Assembly (NCBI GenBank): GCA_016785225.1 | Contig: JAFBJZ010000660.1 | Location: 806,001 to 870,000, forward strand | Reading direction: 5' to 3' | Origin: Psettodes erumei | Lineage: Eukaryota; Chordata; Actinopteri; Pleuronectiformes; Psettodidae | Length of the DNA: 64,000 bases | Part shown: one piece after another, positions 26,720-37,400 of the stretch | How the letters are laid out: every line of letters starts with the position of its first letter | How positions within the stretch are numbered: the stretch's first letter is position 1 | The notes under the pieces: model-generated | Told to the model about the DNA's origin: nothing | The model's input: the letters and a program-made list of their open reading frames with translations, nothing else | Databases searched by the model: none | Program-made: the position numbers and the translations under genes

Positions 26720-26754
26720 TGCAAACATTAGACATCTCTCATCTAATGTTTGCA
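26720..26754. repeat. Perfect 13-bp inverted repeat, 9-base loop
   Basis: TGCAAACATTAGA (26720-26732) faces TCTAATGTTTGCA (26742-26754). The loop, CATCTCTCA, has no further pairing. Confidence 0.9.
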
Positions 26755-28731
26755 TTAGTTGAGAGTTGTCAGTCCCATCTTTAATTTCAAATTTCCAGCA
26801 CATACTGTTTGTGGGCATTTGCAAATGAATCACTTTGGTATTTGTAATTCCATATGATTAGTAATCATAAAATGTGTGATAAGAAAACATTTGGCTTGCA
26901 AAAATTATGCAAATATTCCACCCTTTTGTCAACCCTTTAAGTTTGCCCCAGGATTGTTGCAAGTTTGCTTCTTCACAGTTTATGTTTTCCTTTGGGTTTT
27001 TTATGTTTTGGTCACACATACTTCATATGCCATAATTAGCAGAGAAGAATTCTCACTGTCCAAGAATAGATCTCAATTCATTATTCAAAAGTGCAAGTCA
27101 GACATGCGCAGCTCAAGAAGAACCCGTTAAAACATCTTATAGCGACCAACCAAGGTCTAGATTCTTGCCCCTCTGGCAAGCATTAATAAACAGCTCACCA
27201 TTTATTATTTAATCGTCATGAAAACAGTGAGTATGCAGTTGCTTACTTGGGAATGGAATCTAAAACATGGCACTTATATTTGTAAAAATCAATCAGTTGT
27301 TCTTCTTAGGTCAAGAAAATTAATGTTTTCTCTTTGTCAAAAATAGGCACATTAAAAGAACACCGGACTGGTCCTCATGGAAAAGTTTCAGAATGACAAA
27401 TAATTTGACCAACCACTCACAACCGCCTCTTCCCCTGCAACATGTTGATATATTGTAGTGAGCATTAGACTTATATATATATAACCTACACGGTGTTCTC
27501 TGAAGCTTTCTCTGTGTGCATTCATCACAACCATACTGAAGGATGCCTGCAACGATTGATAACATTTCATAAAGGATGGAGCCAGAAACAGGCGCTCAAC
27601 TTGTTTGCTGAGGGAGCCCTTGGAGGACACTATCTGACGAGTGAAAGAAAGGGGACACGCAGAGCAACAGTGTGAGTTCAGATAGTGCCGGAGATACTGC
27701 AGAGTTATTGATGTGCTGCAATGAAGCAGCAGGAGGCCTGTTAGTACCAGCTTAAAAGCTTGTCCCCATCTCCTTAACACTGTAAATCATAAATACATTC
27801 ATAGCTAATCAACAGCGACTCATTGCATCAAAGCAGCCCTCCCCACCAAAAAAAGCCTATTTCTGGAAAAAGGCATACTTTAAAAATGTTCATATATGCT
27901 TAAACTGTATTAGTATGTGAATAGAAAGTGAGCTGTGTGACTTCGTTGATCTTGCTCTTCAGTGCTGTCACAGCTCCCTCCCTGGGAAAGGCGTCTCACT
28001 TAATGTGGGAAACGGCAGTGAGGCCATTGATCGTAAATTGTTAATAATTAAGTAATTAATTCTCATGCTACTCAGCTTTGCAGTAGTAATAGATATTGCA
28101 TGAAAGGACTAGGAGGGAAATCACTCAAAATATTGGATGGCAGTCAGCAGGGTGTGAGATGAATTACAGGCTTATAGGAACTCAGAATTTTAGGCGTGTA
28201 TATCGATCATGACGCGCGGTGCGCATCAGATAGGACTCAAAGCACACATGAAACCGTGGAAAAAACATCCAGACATTAAGGAAAGGACCCCATATCATTG
28301 AGGGAGGAAAAAAATCACAGTGTGGATCTTACTCCTTTGAAATGACACCAGCATTGACATTACAACCTGCTTTTTCTAAGATGTTGGTATGTGGGCTGTC
28401 ACTTTATCAGGTGATCCCTGAAGAAACAAAACAAAGGATGTCAGCAGCGTGAACAGATTTCTGGGCGCATCCAGAAGCCACAGAGCAACATTAGGCCGAC
28501 TTTGGGACTCCATCTTTGTTGATCTACTCTTAAGGGAAATACTAGGCTTTATTTGTTCCACTGCAATCATGAGCCAGTTGCCAAATTTGCCCAGCACTCA
28601 TTTGGTGCTGGGGAGGTGCGAAGCACAAATACTGTGAAGAATTTCGGTCACCACTCCAATTTTGACTTTTTGTAGCAACCGCATTTCCTTTACACTGTGT
28701 TGTTACTGCCTTATTTAATGTTGAGGGTGTG

Positions 28732-28748
28732 AATAATAATAATAATAA
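28732..28748. repeat. (AAT)5 microsatellite
   Basis: Trinucleotide array GAATAATAATAATAATAAAG. Confidence 0.85.
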
Positions 28749-28991
28749 AGTTATTATATAAGTTATCTGTTGCCAACTGGCTGAAAATGCTGAGGCCAGG
28801 GTTAAGGAGACACAATACCTTTTTACTAATGAACACTTTGATTTAACTGTTGATAAAGCACTGATTCTTTCTTTATCAGTAGACAAGTGTCTCTGTTTTG
28901 AATTAATGTGGCCCGGGAGTCGAATTACCTCGTTTAGGAAGTAATCTGAACTTTCCTGGAGAATACAAGAATCAATGAAACAATCACTCAC

Positions 28992-29099
28992 AATCTTCCC
29001 GAGCTCATCAGGACACCCCAAGGACATCTCCACTTCTTTCACCGGGGGGTCACTGTGCAGCCTTCTGGAGGCAGTAACACAAGTGAGGCCATGCTTTTC
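28992..29099 (-). other. Weak candidate exon (108 bp), minus strand
   Basis: Bounded by an acceptor (CTCCATTCACAG before 29099) and a strong donor (GTGAGT, 28991-28986), length an exact multiple of three, open in the frame EKHGLTCVTASRRLHSDPPV... It lies in a 195-codon open frame (28542-29129 minus), long for such AT-rich DNA. I recognise no family, and see no partner exons. Could be a conserved non-coding element or chance. Confidence 0.15.
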
Positions 29100-30658
29100 C
29101 TGTGAATGGAGATATAACAAATAGTCCACTTTTTGTGTTGCTTGTTTATTTCACCACAGGTTGGCGGAAGATGTAAGGAATGTGGATTCCATTTATTCCA
29201 CAATATTAAACAACAAAAGTGCTGCTTCCCCCTTTTTTCTCCTCTATCTCCTCTGCACTGTGGCTCAGACCTTTAGATTAGTTCCTTGTATTATCTCAGA
29301 TAAAAATTTATGCAACTTTTCTTTGCTGTTGCACTTACTGAAAAGGGGAGTGGAGACTTTTAAAGTTCCTGTAAGACCACTGATGGCTCTCTGGCACTGC
29401 CGGTGTGAAATTGCATCTTTCAGACAGGTGATAATTCTTTTATCACTCGGTCGGCCTCGGCAGTGCAAATTATAATGCTGCACTGCTGAATCTTTCTAGC
29501 CTTATATCAAAACAGCAACTGGTATGTGTCAGGTTGTGGTTGCTCTGGGGCTCAAGCAAAGTCCTTGTCGAATAGTAATGACCAACCTAAACCACACTTA
29601 CAGAACTGGGGGGGCACCTCTGCTAGGTGTGCAGAGGTGAGAGAGTAGCTGAGGTTTGACCTTCTCTCGCACGCTGTCATTTTCTATTCATCACATAACT
29701 CATAACGAATTCTGTCACTTTATATGTGTTTAACCAAGTGCAGCACTATTGATGACTGGGAGGAGAGACGGCCAAAAAGTGTGTCCTTATCCTTTTTAAC
29801 AGTTATGGCATATTTCCACTTTTGATGACAGTGATGTGTTCTTAGGTCAGCCTCAGACTTGGACTTTCAGTCCCCTTCCTGGACAAGAAACAGAAATATC
29901 TGACCGAGGTTATTAATCACTTCAGCTTTTAAAACAGTGCTTCTGTTAAGGTTTTTCAGCCAGTTTGTAACTGAAACATCTTGTCTTGCCACTCCCCTCG
30001 CAGAACAGCTGAAATATGTGATTAGGTTCCAAAAACAGAGCATAACGTTTGGAAAGTGAGAAATGCCCGCACCTGGCGAAGTGATCCTGGAGTCACTAGT
30101 ATCGATCAACAACACTGTCAGCTCCGCTGCAGATGGATAGTGGTCATTGAGCACTCCGGGGCCAGTAAAAGTCGTAGTTATTGCTCTTTAAAATGTGGCC
30201 ATCTACTCTTGGGATCAGGAGCAGTCCGAGAGAAGCTGGCAGAGGGGAAAAAGATTTTTACAGAGAATCATTGTGATGGTAAGGTGTGGATGTGACAGAC
30301 AGTGAGTGAGATGTGGGTGAATCATGAAAGGAAAGGCTAGGGGGGTTGGGGGGGTTCCTCTACTCACTTGAAAAATAGACTGTGAGCAGATAAATCACAC
30401 AACAGATTTCAGTGTTTTTCTGAGTAATACAATTTACTATTTTATGGGTTAATCTATACCTACAATTTGTATTTATTTTATTCCGTCTCACTTACATCCA
30501 GCATGTGCCTAATAACTAGCTTTTTGTGCCGCTTGTCATTTTTGCAAGTAGTGTGTGTGTGCGAAAGAGAGAGATCCAAAAAGAATCACATACCACTGTC
30601 ACAACCACCAGCAAGACTTCTTTGACAAAGGCAGCAGCCTGTAATTTATTCTGATTCA

Positions 30659-30717
30659 CCCCCCCCACACACACACACACACGCACACACCCTCAACAAC
30701 ACCCCCCACACACACAG
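30659..30717. repeat. C-run and interrupted (CA)n
   Basis: Eight C, then CACACA, then a second CCCCCC-CACACACA block, all purine-poor. Low-complexity sequence. Confidence 0.85.
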
Positions 30718-31516
30718 ATCTGAAGGTCATCCTCCACACTGATAAGAAAGCTGAAAGAAAAGCATTTTCACAAGCGATAATCAACTGCTTATTCCTTCAA
30801 ATGCCATGTCCAAGAAGTGGATGCCGCAATTTCGCTGTAATACAAGCTGTCAGGTGGTTTCTGTGTTGCTGGAAGGGGGATTTGCCGCTTGCGAGGTTTC
30901 ATTCGCGGCGCGTCTGGCTGACAGAGAAAATTGATTGAGGCTGTTTCGGCATAAGAGAAGCCCAGAGAGCACCAAAATGAGCCATAAAGACTGATAAACA
31001 ATGGCCGAGGAAAGGTGTTGGCATTTCACGAAATGGACAAATTCACTGAAATATATCTCTGACGATTTATGCTGAAGTGTTTGTGTTTAAGTTGTTTGGA
31101 GGCCACACTCCCAGGGTTAGTTTTATAGTTGGTGTCACATCTTCAGTGTATGCCTTTTGACAAGTTCTGAGTTTCAGACGTTTCGCTTGCCTATCTAAAT
31201 ATTCATAAATATATACTGGCTGTACAGGAGTGTATTTGAAGTCTCCTTTGAACCAGTCTTTTCTCTGGTCTGAGTTTACAGTGGTGAGAGGAGAAGACAG
31301 CCTCTCGCAGTACACACAACTGTGTGGATACGATTCAGGAGCGACTGCATGAGAACCACAAAGCAGCTAAGAGACTTCAAAGAGGAAGGCAGACAAGCTA
31401 TGTATGGAGGATAAGAATAATAAGGAATCAGGGAAGGAGAGTTGATGGGAGACGTTGATTGAGAACTGGGGATACCAGGGAAAACATACTAGTTCCACCA
31501 AGTGGTCAGATTACTT

Positions 31517-31524
31517 TGACGTCA
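31517..31524. promoter_or_regulatory. Full palindromic CRE (TGACGTCA)
   Basis: Exact consensus for CREB/ATF factors, about 300 bases from an RFX X-box-like site at 31825. No gene starts nearby, so a distal element is the likelier reading. Confidence 0.4.
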
Positions 31525-31824
31525 CGCACAAATTTTTAAAGGAGTTTTTAGAAACATTTTGGTCTCTTTGAGCCATATCTCTGTGGATTATGAAAATGGC
31601 AGACTCTAAAGCACCTCCGACTTGGTTCTGAAATGTTATCTTCCCTTTAACATGATGTACGTTCACTCCCACTGCTTACAGCCGGCTCCATACTTGTTTT
31701 GATTGATTTTTGGTTTATGCAGGTGCACTCTCTCGCATGGTTCCTCTTCTGGAAACTTTTTTCAAGTTTCAAGCAGCGAGAAGGTCACAGGGACTGGAGC
31801 TCAGTTTGCGGCCACCTCGTTGAA

Positions 31825-31838
31825 GTTGCTATGGCGAC
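31825..31838. promoter_or_regulatory. RFX X-box-like site
   Basis: GTTGCTATGGCGAC matches the symmetrical X-box GTTGCCATGGCAAC at 12 of 14 positions. RFX factors act in ciliary and neural genes. Lies in a GC-richer patch, 31770-31860. Confidence 0.4.
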
Positions 31839-34459
31839 ACTGCCACTGGTTGGAGATTTCAGCATGTACTCATAACTACAAGACAAAAGAGTTTATTTGT
31901 CAGTGCATCCCACAAATGACCTATGTGAGCACTCTGCTGACCCCCGTGATGAGAGTCTGCAGAAGATTAGGGAACAGAAATTTCTTGGAGGGTCTTGAAA
32001 CACTTTAATGCTTCCTGAAAGTAAAGCAAAGCTTCTGAGTGACAGGCAATCTTTGATGTGGTGTTTTTCTCACGTTGCTCGCCACAAATCATTCATCCAT
32101 CAAGGTCTGCTGGCATATCTTTTCTGTCTCTCCATATTAAAAGAGCAGTGTTAAGGCATTTCCATGTCATGTCACACTCCCACATAAGGAGGAGTGGAAG
32201 TTAATGAAGAAGAGGTTGTTACAACATGGAGCTATCAAGACAATATTGAGAGCTTTGTACTTGAAAAGGAACTATGCAAATAAAGTTTACACTGTAAGAT
32301 CAGGGAATGAAAGACCTTGTTCAAGAGTTGGGGAGTGCTGGAAAAAATACTTCATTTCCCGTGTGCTCCAGGAAACTCAATGGGAATCGGAAATCTCACA
32401 CAGCTGCCACTTATAATTAAAAAGTTAATTACAATCAATTTTGAGCTCACCTTGCAATTAATTCTACATGCATTCATTCAGTTCTCATTCATATTTTGAA
32501 TATTAATACCTGGAATAAAATGCACAATATAGTATAGTTACAGTATGCCTCTCAAGAGCAGTCTGCAGGCATTTCAGCTGCAATAGACAGAAATGACGTT
32601 CTTTTGCCAGAGATGATTAATTTCTATTTTCACCAGCATATTATGGGACTTTTAGACCACATGGCAAATACCTACTTTTCCAGTATTCCCTTTTAGGAGA
32701 TGACATTTTACTCCCCTTTTATATAATTTCATAAAATTTCTCCTCATCAAATGGCCAGCTTGATGGCTGCTTTTAAATTGATTTGAATTGAGACTTTTTG
32801 CTTATAATCAAAAAATCAATCAGAAACAAAGAATTGTGTTTGAATAAGGTAGCAATCATGAAAGTGATTTACTGGGACACACAGACAGTGGAGTGGCAAA
32901 ATAGGAAATGAATTGCATGTAGGTGCGTCACCTTAACAACCAAAGAAACAACAACGTTATAAAAATTATTGTTTGCATTTGAGCTACCCTGGCATCTCGT
33001 TGCTTACATTCAAAACAGAAGTGGCACCTCAACAGCACTGCCAGGAACTACAGCAGGGAACCATGGCTCCTGTTTTGGCTAAAAGAAAAACCTGCGTTGG
33101 CTCACCATCAAGTGTTATGTCAAGTGAGAGCTTAGCAGAGAAACACAACACGCCCCACAGGATTTCTCTCCCTGCTAAAAATGCTGCTCCTCACACCTCG
33201 GCTCTGGTCTTGTCTCTCCACTATCTGCAGTCCTGTCTGAGGCTCTCAACAGGACGACCTCAGACTGTTCATGACTGGCAGCGCTCTATGTCAGAGGCCA
33301 TGTTTCACCTTCTCAAGAAAATGGAGTTAGTAACTCCATTGCTTAGTTTCTTGTAAAGAAACTCAAGCTCTTATATAGGTGTCATTCTCAATTTTAAAAG
33401 AAGAAAGCAGCAACAATGCCCTTTAAAATACATTTCAGATCAATATTTACTCATGTCTTGCCAAGTTTGAGAGCACAAGTGTTGACAAAGCGAAAGTTTT
33501 AAAAGTCTAAGATTTCATAGAATGTCGTGTGAAGCAGAGGAGGCTTTTTAGACTTTTATATTTTCTCCAGACTCAAACATAAAGGAGCCCAGGCTGCATT
33601 GTCTCTGCGAATTGCATCTCAGAGCGGTTTTGTGAAGACCGCTACCTTGCGCACACAAAATCTAATCAAGCCTGTCAAATTGAAGCTGCTGGTTTCCCGG
33701 CCAGTCCCATGCCTCAGTATGCCGGCTTCAGCTCTCTCCCTTTGCACAGCACAGCCCGCCTCTCATCTGCTCTAAGCACCGTCATTACAACATAGTCAAT
33801 ATACTGAAAAAAAATCCCCTGTACTCGGCCATTTCAAGCAACTTTGGGCATACAGATCACTATCTGTGGTGAAAAGCGTGGCTATAAATTCATTTAGGAT
33901 TTTTGTGTGTGATTGATTCAGGAGGACTGGTTGTTTAATGGTTCTGAATACAATGGGTTTGAGTTCTGCAGCTATTGAGCTGCTGTTAAAGCAAGCCCTC
34001 GTGAACGTTCATTTCTTGACACACGTCTTTACAGCCTGTCAATAGTAATGACTGTTCCTCCATGGATGGCATCAGTGTGAGGCTGTAATTATCTGTAAAA
34101 CTTATTTCAAGGTCAACTACATAATAGTTAACAAGTCCCAAGAATCCCGCTGTCAGGAGTAAAGGCAACGACACTTGTTGAATGTATTGATTGGCTACAG
34201 ATCAAAAGCAGAACAACAACACATTTAGTCTGTGATGCTCAATCTGTCCCATATCCTCATTTGGCAGGAATACACACCAGACCAGTAGATGCAAACATGA
34301 GGTCACACATCAACGTACAACCACACACATGCAGCAGATGACTCATGTGAAAGAGATTATTTGTTTTCAGCTGCTGCTGCATTGCCTATCTTGTTTTTGT
34401 CTTTCCCAACGAGACAAATGGAATATTGAATGCTGCATTTATACAATATTCAAAACCTC

Positions 34460-34462
<3 letters not shown>

Positions 34463-34493
<31 letters not shown>
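34463..34493. repeat. Poly(T) run of 31
   Basis: Uninterrupted T31. It could be the poly(A) tail of a minus-strand retroposed sequence, but I see no AATAAA on the minus strand just before it and no recognisable body at 34494 onward. Confidence 0.95.
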
Positions 34494-34498
<5 letters not shown>

Positions 34499-37400
34499 AA
34501 TGGAAGACCCATTAAAATTTACAATATAATTTTTTAAAAATTGTGGTTCAGTTTGTTTCTAACATAATGGAAAAAAATGTTATCAAGTGTCTCGATGAAA
34601 AACCTGTAAGGTAATAAATTAAGTTGTGTGGTAATAATACTTGTGAATAAAAGAAGCAGTTTCACAACATGAACCTAAATACAGTATAACATTTAAGCAG
34701 ATTCAACTTAAAACTGTAAACACTCTGCTGCCATATAAGTGTAAGTTCACTGAACAAAAATTGAATAATCAGTCTCATGATGCACCCATGTTATTGGACC
34801 TAAATTGTCAAAAAGGAAGGAACACGAGTCAAGGAGGTAACAAGGATGTAAATAATAAATAATTAAAATAATAACAAGATAAATAAATAAATAGTAAATA
34901 ACTAAATAGGCCACACTATTCTATGAAATGGGTTTTCAGCACCCAAGGACAATAAGGTTTCAAAGTTTGTTGTATGAAGTTCTTTGTATATTTGTTTCAT
35001 AAACAGATTAATATTCAATCCATTGGCATTTGCTTCTTTCTACGCACTTCTGAGAGTTGCAAAAATTTATTTTGATTAATACACTGTAGATCATGGTACG
35101 AGCAATTCTTCATCCACAAGGAAGGGAGCTTCCTTAATTTGGAGGCAAGTCATGTCTTTAGTGTGGTAATGAAGATATTGACCGACCAGTAATGAACCGC
35201 ATAACTGACACATCAGTAGATAACGAAGAAGTGCTCAGCATTTCCATACTAATTTATGCATTTATATACAAGAACAGGCATATGTTGCTCAAAGCCTTAA
35301 ACTACTCAATATTCATCACACATCCTTCACTCCTTTCCATTTTCGCCTGCATTAACAAACAAACAAAAACAAGGTCAGTGCTAGTTTCAGGTTGGTCGGC
35401 TGTACCGTTCCTCCTGTGAAGCTGTAGTAGACTACAACAGCATAAAGTATCGAACCCGAGCCGAGTTTGAAAGTACACAGAAGGAGGTGGAGACCGTCAG
35501 AGAGAAGCAGGGGATCATCTTTCATTCAGACCTATTTTCTGAGTGATCTTAGAACTTCTCTTTGGGATCACACTGTCAGCTTTGCTCCAGTTTTCTTTTG
35601 GAAAAGCAAGTAATTGTGTATTCTATCCGCCAAGACGGCACTTGAGATGTTGCCACCAAGAGATAGATCAACATTTGTTGGTAAATCATCAATTTTAAAA
35701 GATATGTTGATTAGAGCTGCCTAACAAAATCAGCAAAGACTATGTCAAAAATCATGTTTTATTTTCTTTTCGCATTTCTTTTAAAGGAACAGTTCAACAT
35801 TAATCTGATTTCTTGCCGAGACATAGATGAGTGGATTGATAACACCCATATGTATGCCTGTTAAATATGAAGATACAGCCTTAGCTCAGATCAGCACTAA
35901 GATTGGAAGCAGTGCCTGGCTCTGTCCGAGGGTGAAAAATTCTGCTGAAAGGCATCTCTAATTATGAATAATTTATTTAACAGTTATAAAAAGAAACTAA
36001 AGTCTGAGAACAACAAGTTGCAGTTTTACTGCGGTTATGTGGCAACTATTTGCCCGGCAACCTCAATGTGATGACTTTTAGGTATTTATAGAGATTAAAC
36101 AAACAAGTTATAATGTGTTAATTAGTGAGCTGCAGAGTTGCTTTTACTACCAGTACAAGTTCCAGCACCAAGGACATGACAAAGTATCCAATTAAACTGT
36201 AAAAGGGTTCTTCCTTTGGCAAAGGGAAAAAAGTAAAACACGAACTGTACAGAGAAAGAGCAGATTTAATGTTTAAGACTGGGTGTGATACGAGCTTTAG
36301 AGTGCATAGAAAAAGCTTGTGTTACAAAGCAAGCACAAGGTTGGCTGATGTTGCCACTGATAACATATAAGGCACCCGCAAGAATGATCAGCCTTTGTCT
36401 TTGGAAATGTCTTGGAGTTATTCAGGAGGACAGAGATTTCTAGTCGAACACAGCAAGTGAAACACTGGATCTTAGCCAAATCTAACAAGAAGTTAGAAGT
36501 GACTGGAGCAAGCAAAACTGATAATAGAGAAAGGGATGTTGTGGGGCAAGAACAACAGGGTCCTTGCAGGCCTTGGTCTTGCCAGAGGCATACCTCTAAG
36601 GAACAAAATAATATCCCCAGAAAGTGGAAATTGATTGTAAGAAAAATCCATCAAAACAACAGAAAGTGGCAAAGTGCAAATTGACCAGGAGCAGAAAGTG
36701 TAGAAAACCACAAGCTTAGCTGGAAAAAAGTTTGTAGCAGGGAGGTAACTATGACTATTTGAGCAGAATATGATGGTGGTAGCATCACCATATATCCCAG
36801 CCGGCGGCTGGATTGCCGTCCATTTTTAGCTACAGCAGCACAGCGGCGTATCTTGTCAGGATGCAAAGTTCGTCTTTCTCTCCTGAGCTTGACACGCTTG
36901 GCAGTGCACCTGATCATTCCGGTGCTTGGCTGTAGCTGGTAAGAGTAAACAGACAGTAAATGAATTATTAACCTGCCACAGTTTGGCTTTGTATGTGAGG
37001 GTGAATATGGCAGGAAATAACTATTACCATATATTATAAATATGATTATGTCAGGTCAGCAAATTATAGGGCTGGTAGCTCTCCAGTAAACACACAACGA
37101 CAGCAGGTCAGGTGGTAGAAGCAGCCTGTTTACTTTGCATTGTGGCTGGAGGATGAGGTTGCACATGAATGAAGGAGGCTTGGGGATTTACAAAAACTAC
37201 TGGTGCAGGGAGGGTAGCTGGACCTTTTTTGCTCTCACTTGCTTTACTCTCGCTCCTATATCTCCTGTACCTAATAGCAGAGGTTGAGCTTGAAAAACTG
37301 AAGATTGTGTTTCCTTATTCAACTCTTCATATCCCAGTGGTATAATACCAGTTGGCAATGTGATGCTAAACTCAGAAAATATTCTTGGCAAACTTTATAC

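Larger units (their letters stand above)
26509..34462. other. Intergenic; several enhancer-like patches
   Basis: No defended gene. Patches of dense homeodomain-type TAAT sites or CpGs stand out at 28000-28130, 28195-28225, 30780-31050 (TTCGCGGCGCG core, AACAATGG SOX-type site), 31510-31850 and 33590-33790. These resemble vertebrate conserved non-coding elements, but without an alignment this is inference. Confidence 0.5.

Noticed and set aside
34463..34493. T31 as the tail of a processed pseudogene on the minus strand
   Set aside because: No poly(A) signal before the tail, no gene-like body and no clear target-site duplication.
34935..34951. TTCAGCACC followed by GGACA, like a REST/RE1 site
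   Set aside because: The half-site spacing is 3 rather than 2 bases and the right half lacks the GCGCC part, so I count it as a left half-site only.
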